From assembly GCA_023935145.1 (NCBI GenBank), contig CM043698.1, positions 64,502,001-64,566,000 of the forward strand: a DNA stretch of 64,000 nucleotides. Direction: 5' to 3'. Source of the DNA: Bretschneidera sinensis (lineage: Eukaryota; Streptophyta; Magnoliopsida; Brassicales; Akaniaceae). Below are positions 33,332 to 45,736 of this stretch, piece after piece. Both the position numbers and the translations under genes were made by a program. Numbering within the stretch: the first letter of the stretch is position 1; every line of letters starts with the position of its first letter. Under the pieces are notes generated by a model that made no database searches, was not told the DNA's origin, and saw only the letters and a program-made list of their open reading frames with translations.

Positions 33332-34915
33332 TTGAATAAGACCTTTAGGAAAAAAGTTAGGTGCATGCTAATAGGATCCGGGTTACCAAAATATTTTTGG
33401 GGAGAAGCTGTAGCTACAGCTGCATATTTGATTAATAGATCACCCTCTAGAATTGTATACCATAAGACTCCCGAAGAGTTGTGGAGTGGAAAACCCCCTG
33501 AGTTGGACAACCATAGGACTTTTGGGTGTGCTGCGTATGCACTCCAAAAGGAGGATAAGCTTAGCCCAGGATCTAGAAAATATGTATTTCTAGGATATGG
33601 GGAAGGGGCTAAGGGGTACAAGTTGTGGTCCTTAGAAAAAGAAGGATTTAAACTCATAATAAGTAGGGATGTTGTCTTTAATGAATTGATATTTCCCTAC
33701 TTGGAGAATACTAACCCTGCAGGGGCTAGTGAGCAAACCAGTTTGTTTCTTGTGGAGCATAGCATCAAGGGAGATTCTGTTCAGGTAGAGCAGAGGAGGC
33801 AAGAGGGTTTGGACCAGGTAGAGCCCTTGGAAGAAGGCCAAGGAGCTCAAGAAACTCAAGAAGAGGCTGAACAAGAAGTGGTTGATGCAGTAAACAACTA
33901 CCAGCTCATAAGAGACCGAGAAAGACGAGTGGTTAGACCACCCTTGAGATGTGGGTTTGCGGATGCAGCAGCTCCTTGGACAGAAGGAGAGATGAGTGAA
34001 CAAGAAACTTACACAGTGGCCATGGAGTGTAAGGATTCGTCAAAGTGGCAGCTAGCTATGGAGGAAGAAATTGATTCTTTGAAGGAGAACAACTTTTGGG
34101 AATTGGTGAAAATTTCAGGAAAGCAGAAAGTTGTGGAATGTAAGTGCACTTACAAGATCAAAGAAGGGTGTCCTCCAAGAGATGAAGTCCGAAACAAGGC
34201 TAAGCTGGTAGCGAATGGGTTCACAAGAAGAGGAGACATAGGTTTCACAGAAACTTTCTCACCTGGACACAAGGTGGAGAAGATAGTGAGTATCCTCACC
34301 TATGTCATTGATGGGCTGTTAGTTTGGAACAGCGGGAAGAGGATGGAAAGGTTTACATCTCAACTCAATGAGGAGTTCGAGAGGAAGGATCTCAGCCTTG
34401 CACAAAAGATCCTTGGGATGAGGAGAATCATCCGAGAAAGGAAGAGAAACAGGTCAAGTGTTTCTTGGGCAATGGATGTTTTCAGCAAATGTGTGAGTAA
34501 TCCCGGAAAAGAGCGTTGTCTTGGGATGAAGTGGTTGCTGAGGTACATGGAGGCTCAGTGGCAGCCAGTGGTAGCACTCATAACAACCAGGGCAGAATGC
34601 ATAGCGGCTACGGAAGCCATAAAAGAGGTTATGGGGTGCAAAGGGTTGTTGGACGAGTGGGAGGTCCTAAAAGAGCAGGTGGTGGTATCTTTGGATAGCC
34701 AAAGTGCGGGGCACTTGTGGAGGTATCCGGTGTTCCATGAGGGGACGGAGCATATGGATGTTCGGTATCATTACATTCTGAAAAATGGTACAGAAGGAAG
34801 CATTCATGTTGACAAGAAGACCACGGAGAAAAGTCCTGCAGATTTAGGCACCAAGTTTCTACCTCTAAGTAAGTTCAATCATTGCCTTGAATTACTTAGG
34901 ATTGGAGTCAGTTGA
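33332..34915 (+). CDS. Copia integrase C-terminus fused in frame to deleted RT and RNase H
   Basis: The 527-codon open frame begins in integrase (NKTFRKKVRCML, GLPKYFWGEAVATAAYLINR, then CAAYALQKEDKLSPGSRKYV, FLGYGEGAKGYKLW), followed by an acidic linker. RT starts at KWQLAMEEEIDSLKENNFWE. After ETFSPGHKVEKIVSIL the text jumps to TYVIDGLLVWNSGK, so most of the polymerase palm is gone and the Y-V-D-D box reads YVIDG. RNase H is likewise shortened (LRYMEAQWQPVVALITTRAE) but keeps SLDSQSAGHL and HMDVRYHYI. It ends TAG/TGA after LELLRIGVS. It cannot polymerise DNA. The frame is nonetheless uninterrupted for 1.6 kb. Confidence 0.85.
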   Translation: MNKTFRKKVRCMLIGSGLPKYFWGEAVATAAYLINRSPSRIVYHKTPEELWSGKPPELDNHRTFGCAAYALQKEDKLSPGSRKYVFLGYGEGAKGYKLWSLEKEGFKLIISRDVVFNELIFPYLENTNPAGASEQTSLFLVEHSIKGDSVQVEQRRQEGLDQVEPLEEGQGAQETQEEAEQEVVDAVNNYQLIRDRERRVVRPPLRCGFADAAAPWTEGEMSEQETYTVAMECKDSSKWQLAMEEEIDSLKENNFWELVKISGKQKVVECKCTYKIKEGCPPRDEVRNKAKLVANGFTRRGDIGFTETFSPGHKVEKIVSILTYVIDGLLVWNSGKRMERFTSQLNEEFERKDLSLAQKILGMRRIIRERKRNRSSVSWAMDVFSKCVSNPGKERCLGMKWLLRYMEAQWQPVVALITTRAECIAATEAIKEVMGCKGLLDEWEVLKEQVVVSLDSQSAGHLWRYPVFHEGTEHMDVRYHYILKNGTEGSIHVDKKTTEKSPADLGTKFLPLSKFNHCLELLRIGVS

Positions 34916-34996
34916 TTGATGACTCAAGATGAGTTTGGATCCCGAAGGTCTCTGCACAAATGGTTCGGGTTTAAACGCTTAGACAAAGGTAGAGAT

Positions 34997-35852
34997 TGTT
35001 GGTTTTTTGTCTAAGGTTTAAACATGGTTCAAACATGGTCAAGGTTTGAACAGGTCCAAACATGGTTCAAAGATGGTTAAAATCCAAACCAAAGGTGGAG
35101 TATGAAAGTTCAGCAAGTTAAAAGGTTGCACACAAGTGTGTGCTTAAGTTTTGAGCGTGGCAAGGTTAGGCACACTGCTGTGGAAGTTTCTGCCCACAGG
35201 TAGGAGGTGTGCGCACAGCATCAGGAGGCTGCAGCATCAGGTCACGCCGCAGCACACAGCACCACATCAAAATGCACAGCATCACTTGGAGAGTGATGAA
35301 GGGCTGAGATTAAAGGAAGAACATGATCAAAGGGTCAAGAATGATTCACAAGATTGTCCAAGAATTAAGAGGCTATAAAAAAGGTTTCTTAGCCTCATTT
35401 CAAGTGGTGGAAAAGGTGTGTGAGAGAACCACACAGGTTGTGACATTGTGAGATCATTGTAAACACAAGAGAGAATTGTGTGAGAGATATAAACACAAGA
35501 GGGACTCTTGTAGTGAGGCTGGTTGTAAAGAAGAGAGGTTAGTAGAGAATTGATAGAAAGCATTGTAATAGGTCTATCACTTTCTCGTTCTCTTCTTGGT
35601 TCTTCAAGAACTTGGATTCTTGAAGGGGATTGCTGTAACTTTGTAAGAACCATTGAGATAGTGCAGAAAGTTCGGAGGAACTCACGGGGACATAGGCACA
35701 TTGCCGAACCTCGACAACAAATTACTTGTCTTCTTTCTTTCTTTAATTTTCTGTTCTTGTGTTCGATTGCTGAAACTCTTTCTACAAGTCATTCAAGACT
35801 TGGGTGTTTGAAAGATCACCACCTGGGCATCTTGTCAATGTGATTTCCAACA
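34997..35852 (+). repeat. 3' LTR of the copia element
   Basis: Same length (856 bp) and ends as the 5' LTR. A weak polypurine tract (ACAAAGGTAGAGA, about 34983-34995) precedes it. The right flank CTTTA matches the left flank. Confidence 0.93.
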
Positions 35853-35857
35853 CTTTA

Positions 35858-36180
35858 TTTGGATGGCAACAAACAACCATGGGCATGCATTTGAAGGAGT
35901 AGAGACAAGTTCCTTCCTTGTAGGTTGTGGAAGCACTATTCTTCTAAACATGTCTTTTTTAAGATAAAAAAATAAAAAATGGATGAATACGTTGGATCTT
36001 TGTGTCTAAGGAGGCAAGATATGATGATCCAATATTCATTTTAACCGGTGATTTAAACTTTTTATATATAGATAATTGAATTTCAAATTAATTTTAAAGT
36101 GGATTCAAATTGAATTTCATCTTAACTAGGCATGGACTGTAATAGGAAATTCTAATTCATTCCTTTTTCTGTAATACTTT
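35858..36180. other. Spacer after the copia element
   Basis: Unique-looking AT-rich DNA with no coding signal. It continues the target region seen left of 30526. Confidence 0.4.
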
Positions 36181-36184
36181 AATA

Positions 36185-36306
36185 TTATGTTTGGTTAATA
36201 AGGTTGCTGGACTGAGATTAAAGTAGAAGAAAAAATCTAAATACTAAAATACCCTAACACAGTCATCATTCTTAACAATCTCTAATTTTTTCACAACTCT
36301 AAAATT

Positions 36307-36358
<52 letters not shown>

Positions 36359-37053
36359 AACAAAATATTATTTTTATCATCATAATTATAATGTTCATTA
36401 TTCTAATTACCATAATAATATTCTTATAATTAGAAATATAATTTATTAAGAATAACAATTATTATCATAATAGTTGATATTATTAATATAATTAATGTAA
36501 TAATTATTATTATTGATATAATTATTATCATCATCATTATTTTAATATTATTATAATTATAAAAATATTATTAATATTTTTATTATTATAACTATGATAA
36601 TAAATATTATTATTACTATAACATTATTATAAATATGATTATATTATTATTATAATTATAATACTAATTATAATAATTAATATTATTATAATTATGATAA
36701 TAATAATCATTATTATAGTTATCATATTTATTATTATTATAATATTAAGTATTATTATATTACTACTATCATTATTATTATTTTAATACTCATTTTTATT
36801 TAAAATATTATTATTATTATAAAAAAAATCATATAATTAATGTAATAATTATTATTATCATATTAATTATATTGTGAATATAATAATTATTAATATAATT
36901 ATCATTAATATAATTATTTTTAATATTATTTTCATTTTAATATTATGATAATCATAAAGATATTATGAATATTTTTACTATTATAATTATGATAATAATT
37001 ATTATTACTACTATAACATTATTGTAAATATAATTATAATTATAATAATAATA

Positions 37054-37089
<36 letters not shown>

Positions 37090-37510
37090 ATCATATAATA
37101 ATTGTTATTATCAGTATTATTATAATTATGATAATAATAACCATTATTATAGTTATTATTATAATAATTATTATTATTATTATTATTATTATTATTTATA
37201 ATAATAATATTAGTATTATAATTATTATTATTTTGATAATTATTTTGATTAAAAATATTATTATAATAGGAATTATTTTAAATAATATTATAAAAATTAT
37301 TTCTATTATTATTATTCAATGGTAAAAAGACTCACATGCATGGAATAGATTTTATTCCATTGGGGGAGATGAGACAAAAAATGTAAGATTATGAATAATT
37401 TTATCTCACTTTAATTCTACGTTAATAGTGAATCATTCCAACTAAATAAAAGATAAATATTCATGTGAGATTAAATTAGTTCAACCTCACGTTCATCTCA
37501 CTAATCAAAC
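36185..37510. mobile_element. Element with a roughly 1-kb degenerate ATT/TTA core (copy 1)
   Basis: The core (about 36300-37320) is almost entirely imperfect ATT, TTA, ATA and AAT triplets on both strands. Left of it is TCATTCTTAACAATCTCTAATTTTTTCACAA-like sequence (36270-36300). Right of it is ATTCAATGGTAAAAAGA. Versions of both borders flank the second core at 40380-40905. The outer borders (ATGTTTGGTTAATAAG at left; ACTAATCAAACAACCC at right) are weakly inverted, as in MITE-like elements. Any reading frame in the core is an artefact. Confidence 0.6.
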
Positions 37511-40130
37511 AACCCATAATTGATGTTGTCATGTTTCAAGGGCAGTGCTATCGTCATTTTGAATCATAAAAAAATGATTGAGTAATTTATGAGAAGCTCA
37601 CACAGGTAATTTGTGTTTTATCAATTTTGATTTTAATGAAATCACGGTAGAAAGTGAATTGCAAAGGTGTGTTCAAATCGATTGTCCATTTTGGTGGTAC
37701 CAATATTTTTGCCGCATGTTTCAAATATTGTTAGAATAACTGAAAAGAAAACTATAAAACGGCTTTGCATTGAGGAACTTTCCATGCTTGAATTTTGTTC
37801 TATGCGATGGGAACCAGGGAAGGTTTTGAGTAACGAAGACCGGAAATGCATTCCTTGCCTCCGGAATGGACTGATAACGAAGACCGGAAATGCATTCCCC
37901 GCCTGGCCAGTTATAATTTCTCTACCGCTGCAGGTGACGTAACATTTATGACCATTTTTAGGTTAGTAAGTTAGTAGTAGAGAATAAATTTATGACTATT
38001 TTTAGTTTTTACCATTAATGGTAATGAAAGCTTTAGTTATAACAGGCTAATAAGATTGTTTTCTGTATTGTGATTAATTTTTGGGCCATCATAAAAGTAT
38101 TCGGTTTCGGTGAAGCCTCATAATACTTTAACCACTTGAAGGTAAACATGAAAGAGATTTTATATCTATGAGAATAGAGATGGAGATTTTTTAAAAAAAT
38201 CGGTATGAACGAGGACAAAAACAAAAGAGGTAGTATTTATCCCGCAAAATCTTTCTCTATCTCCTATTACATTAGGTTTTATGTTTTATATAAATCTTAG
38301 ATAAACTTGATAATTACTTAATTACCTTTTAGTTATATAAATAATCATTTAAAGTATAAATAGGGTTTCATTGCTCATTTACTTGGTTACGATCATACTA
38401 CTTTTTAATTTATACCTATAGGTACCAAAAGCATAATGATTTTTTTTTTCTCTTGATTATTTGAGCTTTGAAAACATAACGGGAACTGGGATGAAGCTTG
38501 AGTTTTTTGAAAATTTTCAATGAGGACGGAAACAAACACAAAATGAAATCTTTAACCGAGATAAAAACAAAAAAAATAATATTTTTACAAATAAAGATAA
38601 AAACAAAAATAAAACTCTTCACTTTAAACTCGTCTTGTTACCATCTCTATTTAGTCAGAGTCTTTCCTTTTCTTTCCATTGATGAACTCAGCCTGTTGAA
38701 GAAGCAATTCATTTTGCGCGATTAGATTCATTTTTACTCGGCTGCACACACTTTTAACACTCCAATTCTTTACTTACTAATTAGATTATTTTTTTGGATC
38801 CAATAAAAACAATACCCTTTAGCTCACCTGTAAAAAGGTTGCACTAGTCCTTTTCCTTTCTTTCTTTCTTGTCCTCTTAAGCAATCAAATTCTTGGTGCA
38901 ACATTAAGTGCAACCTGAAATGCTGAATATACCCAAGCTTTGTACCTAGTCCTGTTTCCAATTAAATATCATCTTGAAAAGACTTGCAAACAACTAACAC
39001 ATTTTAAAATAACATATTTCAATTTTTTTTTTTACTTAATTAATTATAAAAAAAATTGTAAAGTTAAAGTTAAATAATAATGTATTCATTGGATTTTCAA
39101 AATGAATAATTTAACTCATAATTTTATCAATTTAATACAATTTAATTTTGACCAAATGATTACCTAAAAACTTAACATATTTACTAACTTATCATGTCAT
39201 ATGATTAAAATTACCGAAAAATTTAATATATTTATCATCTTATGTGACAAGTCAGTAAATATATTAAGTTTTTTGATAATTTATTAATCGAAATTTGATC
39301 AAAATCATATCAATATGTTAGATTGCTTCAAATTAATAAAACTAATGGTTAAATTGCTCTAAATTGACAAAATCAATTGTTAAATTATCAATTTTGAAAA
39401 TTTAAAATGACAAATTATTGTTTAACTTTAAACTTAAGGAGAAATTTACAATAAAACACTTAATATCGTTTAAACTTACTATAATAGTTTTAGTTTATTA
39501 TTTACAAAATGAATTTTTTATAAAAATTTCTGAAACAGGTTTTGATAAAACAAACGTAAACTTAAAGTTTATTCAATGTTTGATAATATAATGGTATAAA
39601 TAATTTTTTTAATTTTAATTTTTTTCATAACTTTTGATTTTAACGTGTCAAAAGTCATCATATATATATATATATATAAGTAAATAATTATCAGGTTTTC
39701 ATGACAAAAGCATATATTCTTTCTATCATTAACATGAGCAAAATTTATTAAGCAATTCAAAGTGGGCAAATGTAGTTGTACAAAAAAGAAAATGGGAGAA
39801 ATATCTGAATTATTTTAGGGGGTTGCTGTAGATGATGGCATGGCAGCCGACATTGAGAGAGAGAGAGAGAAGACAAGTGGTACACGTAAGCAACAATTGG
39901 TGGTTGACTGACTTTTTCAAATCAGAGAAGTTATAAAAATCCAACATGGAAGGAGTTGGTCCACATAAGATAACGTGTGCTACGTCAGTCTCATGGTAAT
40001 GACTAATGACATGACCAATTTTTAACATCACTTGAAATTCTTATTTAAAAGATTAATACCACTGTTTTTGGTAATTAATAACTTTAATTTTAAAATATAA
40101 ATTTGAATGAAAAACATACTAAATAAAATA
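37511..40130. other. Gene-poor AT-rich region
   Basis: No gene is supported. A GC-richer island at 37640-37930 has a 25-base near-direct repeat (TAACGAAGACCGGAAATGCA twice, 37831 and 37875) and a short open stretch, but no recognisable protein. A purine-rich patch at 38140-38230 and 38470-38620 (GAGATGGAGA, GAGGACGGAAAC) resembles a decayed repeat. A short TA run is at 39661-39678. Confidence 0.4.
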
Positions 40131-40154
40131 GGAAGTTGCAAAAACGTCCGTTGG

Positions 40155-41060
40155 TATGCGGACAAAACTAGAGTGAAATATGATTAGAATTAATATGATA
40201 CAAGGTAAATGAGAATTAAAATGATAATATTTTTTAATTTTATATTTGATTTAGAATATTGATAAATTATGATAAAAGTGCGATAAAAAAATTTCAATTC
40301 TGATGATGACTTTGCACTATTCAAATAATATATTACACTTTCATCATCTTCGACAATTCTCAACTTCTTCACAAACCTTAAATTATTACTGTTATTATTA
40401 AAATTGTAGTTTTAATTTTGGAGCATAATAATAAATATTATTATCATTATTCTTCTTCTTATTATCATTATTATAACCATTATAATAATTATTATAGTTA
40501 TAATTAAAAAATAATCATTATTATCACTAATTCTAATAATTATTATAATTTTTTTAATATTATTATTAAGATTATTATTATAAGAAAAATAATAATTATT
40601 ATTATCATTGTTGTAATTAGTATAATTATTATTAATAAATAATTATAATAATGATAGTTGTTATTAATAATAATAATAACTATTATTAACATTAATATAA
40701 TTATAATTATTATTGTTATTATAATAAAAAAATATTATTATTATTCTTATTATAATTATTATTATAGTTATTTTATAATAATATTAATTATTATTATTAC
40801 TAATTGTTATAATTATCATTAATATAAGTATAATTACTATTTTATTATAATAATAGTAATAATTATATAATAATAATTATTATTATTATTCTTTAATGGT
40901 AGAAAGAAAATAAAAAAATAAACCTAATTATAAATTTTTAATATAAAATAATGTAATTGTAATTTAAACCTAATTAATATAAAATAATCATTATATATTA
41001 ATATATTTTTAATATAAAATAATGTAATTGTAATTTAAACCTAATTATAAATTTTTTTAT
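40155..41060. mobile_element. Element with a degenerate ATT/TTA core (copy 2)
   Basis: The ATT core (about 40385-40895) is flanked on the left by TCATCATCTTCGACAATTCTCAACTTCTTCACAA-like sequence and on the right by TCTTTAATGGTAGAAAGA. Both correspond to the borders of copy 1. After it a 75-base direct duplication (AATATAAAATAATGTAATTG... at about 40937 and 41010) is visible. Confidence 0.55.
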
Positions 41061-42424
41061 AATGCCTTTGAGCGCACTACTTAAGAGGACACTTGCGATT
41101 CTTTGTGGGCTAATAGGTTCATTTATGATGATGTTCTGTATATAATTCACAGTTATGAATGAAGCATAACTCATTAGTAATCATTTCTGTTCAAAAAAGC
41201 TTCAAATTAAAAATAAATATCCTTTATGTTTTCTTTTTCTAATTTTTAATTGTGGTTTCTACTGTCTATCACAAGTACTTATTTGGTTATGATCTTTATG
41301 ACCCCAAAAACAAGGAGAGATGTAGTCGTGGTCCATATCCGAGACAGAAAGAAGCGTGTAGACCACTAGGCACTGCTTTTTTTTCATCTGAAAGTCACCA
41401 AAACAAAGTTTTTATTTATAATATCATTTGTTAAATTTTGAGAAAGGTTTTTCATCAAACATATTTTATTGTATTTTAAATCTCGATCCATCTTGTATAA
41501 TTTTAAAAAATTTATTAAACAGTTAAAATTAAAATAGTTATATCATAAGGTTGCCTTGTCGTCATGCGGTAATACGGTTAATTTTATAATTCAAATTTTT
41601 AATAAATAAAATCTTATAATCTGATTTACTTGTCAAAGTTTAAAACTAAATACATCCAAAATATATAATATATTATGTAATTAAATCGTAAAAATTACCT
41701 GGCAATAAAAAGTTTTGCTTAAATTCAAAGTCTCAATTTATTTATACTTATACTTGTACTATTTTTAAAAAAGAAAAGGGAAATACGAAATATTATTCAA
41801 ACTGAATCTAAATTCTAAAGCATCACTAATCAACCTTTTCAATCCTGTTATAATTCCAACAAAACCAATTACATAAAATTACCTTTCTTTATACTGATCT
41901 ACACCATATTTTTTTTTCTCGTTTCTTTTTTGCATGAGTCAATTAATGGACCCATGACATATCTTGAGACCTATAATTACTCCTTCCCTAAGGATTGTAA
42001 GTCAGTAAGTCTGTAACCCGACAAATTTAATATGTAGCCCCAGGACCACACTATTTAAGAATAGCCCTACTAAAAATAGAAAGCTTTTGTATTGGTTCTT
42101 GATCATTTAACCCAAAAAAAAGCTTTATCTGCTTCTACGGTGGTGATTTACTCAGTACCCATATGAGTATTGACTTTGTTTATTGAAAATGACATTCTGT
42201 TACTTCTGATGCAGAACTTGATGCATTGTTTGTAGAATGAAAATTGCTTTTTTTTTTTCTTTCTTAACAATTTGTTGAATGGATATATGAAACAAAGATG
42301 ACTATGTCAAAAGGTGCTTCAAAGGTTGATTACAACTATTCATTTATTTTTTTTCCAAGATTATAAGTATTTATTAAACCTTTAAATATTGTTAATAATT
42401 ATAATCAAGAGGATATATTATAAA
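41061..42424. other. Gene-poor AT-rich region
   Basis: No sustained coding frame. A 60-codon open stretch at 41252-41434 has no recognisable composition or splice context. Confidence 0.4.
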
Positions 42425-42634
42425 GTGGTTATCCCATAGACTCGATTTAGTGAGAGTATTCACGGAACCGAGAAAATTTATTGATAATTATGAGGAAATT
42501 GAATAGTAATTGTTTAAAACTAATTTTAAAAAATTTAAATATCAAAATTACTACTCAATTTCTCCATAATTATTAATAAATTTTTTTTTCGATTCTGTGG
42601 TAGCTTTCACAAAACCAAATCTGTGATATCACTA
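42425..42634. mobile_element. Foldback MITE-like element (about 210 bp)
   Basis: The left arm (42425-42512) and right arm (42546-42634) are imperfect inverted copies over about 88 bases. For example, ATTTATTGATAATTATGAGG on the left matches the complement of TCCATAATTATTAATAAAT on the right. The loop is about 33 bases. No transposase is present. Confidence 0.7.
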
Positions 42635-42790
42635 CTCTAAAACCATACCATACAAAACCGGTAAAAAAAATAAAAAATGTACCCAGTAGGATAAGGTCTT
42701 CTAGTCTATACAACATATATTATTCCTGTAAGCAAAGAAAAATGGCAAAATTGGAAAAATCAGTTTTATTTGAGAGTGAAGGTTTGAATT

Positions 42791-42898
42791 TTGTTTGGTA
42801 AACATGGGTATCCTAATTTTCCTTGATCTTCCTTTTTGTTAAACTTGTTTGGTAAACATGGGTAGCCTAAATTTTCTTGGTCTTCCTTTTTGTTAAAC
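42791..42898. repeat. 54-bp tandem duplication
   Basis: Two units begin TTGTTTGGTAAACATGGGTA at 42791 and 42845 and differ at about five positions. Confidence 0.9.
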
Positions 42899-43016
42899 CT
42901 CCTCATCAGCAAACCTTTGTTTTTTCTCACACATTTAAAACAATGTGAACATATCAATAGAACGTTTCATTTGGCCTAATATTTCAACAACTTTTACGAA
43001 TTATTCAAGAGTTAAA

Positions 43017-43110
43017 GTGACATTTTATAACATATTTTCCTCATTTTTACTATTTTTAGTACAGTGACATTTTATAACATATTTTCCTCATTTTTACTAT
43101 TTTTAGTACA
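43017..43110. repeat. Perfect 47-bp tandem duplication
   Basis: Units at 43017-43063 and 43064-43110 (GTGACATTTTATAACATATT... to ...TTTTTAGTACA) are identical, so the duplication is very recent or an assembly artefact. Confidence 0.95.
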
Positions 43111-45519
43111 CTAATAATTCTAATTGAAAGTTAATGAAATGATTTTTATTTTTAATAAATAACAATTAAGCCAAACACCCTTTTAAAACGGTTTATGGAA
43201 AAAAAATATCAAAATCTCAAAATAATTTTAAAAAATGAATTTATGTAAGAAATTTTTTTTACTGTTATTAAACAATAAACTGTTTTATCAAATACTAAAT
43301 AATTTTTCAATTGTTTTAGAAAAAACTATTTCAAAAATTATTTTATAAATTGAAATTACCGTTAGGCCAGATGATACCTTACTCTTTCAAATAAAATAAT
43401 AGTGTGAAATTGGAAAATGATATAAAAAGGAAGTTCTGTTACCCAACAACGCCTAAATGCAATATAAAAAAGAAGAAGCCAAAGACCAAGCTCAAAATAT
43501 CATTTTATATCCATTTGTTTGCGATGATGACCATGTATCCATTACTTAACAATTATGCGGAAGTTTTGTTTAAAAAAATAAAAAATTATGTGAAAGTTTA
43601 TTGTAAGATTGAATGTTATATTGATAAATTTAAATTTGAATATTCTACATTTAATAACATGACATTCAATCTCACCATAATCTTAACTCCATTTCAAATT
43701 TCAAATAAAAAAAATCATGATTCTAAAGAAAATACAATATGGGCTATTAACAAATTAAAAAATCCTTCTTAACCAAGTCAAAATTAACATACTACTCATT
43801 AACTTATAAATTTAAAAAAAAATTAACAAATGGCACTAAGAAAAGGAAAATGGTTTCAAAATGTCTTCATCTACAAGGCAAACCATTTAAAGCATCCTCG
43901 TAGCTTCACAATGAAAAATTATTGTTTGTATCGGGTTTAAAACAAGATTTTGTATTGGATGAAAATTTGATTGATAATTTTTAAAATTTTTATTGGTAAT
44001 GCTATCTAAATATATACAGACGTTATTAGTGAAGTTCTAAAAAAATACCAATCAAGTTTTTACCTTATAAAAATCTTATTTTGCATTTGATGCAACTAAG
44101 AATCTCCCGTTTACAATGGGTTGTAAAGCCTACTCTATTGCCACCCATTGGTCCAATTAAAAATAAACAAGATAACTTTAATAATATGCCGAGCCAAAAA
44201 ATAGAGCATAAATAACTTGATTCAAGTGTTGTGTAGCAACGAATTCATGTAGGGCTATAAAACCATTGCAATCAAGAGTACCCTCTTGTTTTTAAGTTCT
44301 ATACCTTACAAATTATTATTTTCAAGTTTAATTTTAAGTGAGAAGTTCTAGAAGATTTTAATGCTATTTCTACTAAATTATTTTGTTAACAAATATTTTT
44401 GATACATTTATGAAAAGGTAAATCGAGTCTGAATCTCTTAAATAAAAATAAAATAAAATAAAACCGTTAAACCAATATTCTGTCTTTTCATTTTATAAAC
44501 TTTCACCGCACAACATATTGACGATGTTTAGAAAAATATTTAAGTTTGTAAATCTCTTCTCAAACATTGCCGTAATATATGTTATAAAAGTATCATTATT
44601 TTTTTTATATGAGATATTGGTAATGAAATCTCATAATAATTTGTAAGTTTTTTTTTATGAAGAAGTGTTAGTAAAATTAATACGGTTAATCATTTAGTAC
44701 TTTTATTTTTTAAAATTATTATGTGTGGATGATTCAAACTTGGAATTTTCTTTTTTTAAAAATTGCAATAACTATTTAGATTGTTTCCAATGCTGCATAT
44801 AAAGGTATTCAGTGTTCAGTTAAAACCGATTAACTGAACAGTTCTAAGCCATTTAGCAAAACGAAACGATTAAAAATAAATATAAGGATTAAGAAATAAT
44901 TGTAAAAAGCAATACAGAAAGTTATTAGACCTATTAACTGATTGACTATACCAATTTGTGATTGTCGGTAATCGGTCAACCAAAATATATTCCGATTAGA
45001 AATTAAATATTAATAATAAATATAAGGGTTAAGAAATAGTTGTAAAAAGCAATACAGAAAGTAATTATAAAATTGAGGGATCAAAATTCACAATTTGACA
45101 TTTAAAGGAAATATATGCAAAATGAATGCTTTAAAGAGGAAATATTTAATGACAGAAAATTTTCTAATGCCAGCTCAAACAGAACTGTATCTGAGAATCT
45201 TACTTTCAAATCCTCCTCACAATTGATGAGCATAAATATTTTTCTCAAAGGAATCATATAAGCAAATTACAGGATATTATTAGCTCGAGCTTGATAATAT
45301 TTTATCAAATTATTCGAGAGTCTTTAAAGTCAAACATTAAGGTATTCGAGTTCGGATCGATAAGTTAATAGAACATAATTTTCAAACTTGAACTCGATCG
45401 AGCTGAGTTTTAACTGAGCTCAAGCTCGATAAAAGCTCGTCTTGAGTCCACTCCTAATTGAGAGACTCTATTATGAGTTGCGACTACAACTCGCACATCT
45501 CTTTATATAATTTATATGT
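43111..45519. other. Gene-poor AT-rich region
   Basis: A 122-codon Lys/Ile-rich open frame (43404-43772) looks like chance in AT-rich DNA. A 55-base direct duplication containing GTAAAAAGCAATACAGAAAG occurs at about 44875-44932 and 45010-45066. No gene is supported. Confidence 0.4.
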
Positions 45520-45736
45520 GTAATTGAATATACATGAACCATAGTACAATCATTATAAAAAAAGATCGTACTTGTCAATAGAGGTACAGGGCACCGAACA
45601 CCCCTCCAAGAAGACTTAAGTCTACGTATAGTAATTGAATATACATGAACCCGCGTATGATCATTATATAGAAAGATCTTAACTGTCAACAGTGGTACAA
45701 AGCATCGAATATCCTTCCAAAAAAACCTAAGTCTAC
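45520..45736. repeat. 111-bp tandem duplication
   Basis: Two units begin GTAATTGAATATACATGAAC at 45520 and 45631. They end in AAGTCTAC and are clearly diverged from one another. Confidence 0.85.

Larger units (their letters stand above)
30531..35852 (+). mobile_element. Ty1/copia retrotransposon, complete ends, internally deleted
   Basis: Both LTRs (30531-31386 and 34997-35852, each 856 bp) and a perfect 5-bp target duplication CTTTA (30526-30530 and 35853-35857) define the element exactly. It has an initiator tRNA-Met primer site, then gag with CCHC knuckle, protease, integrase, and the remains of RT and RNase H on the + strand. Long stretches are open but several conserved blocks are absent without loss of frame. 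By hand I count about 22 differences between the LTRs (roughly 97.4% identity), so insertion is young compared with the nest at 1-17534. Confidence 0.93.

Noticed and set aside
37128..37325. Ile-rich open frame
   Set aside because: It is a translation of the degenerate ATT array.
43404..43772. 122-codon Lys/Asn/Ile-rich frame
   Set aside because: AT-rich chance frame; no recognisable motif, splice context or repeat family.
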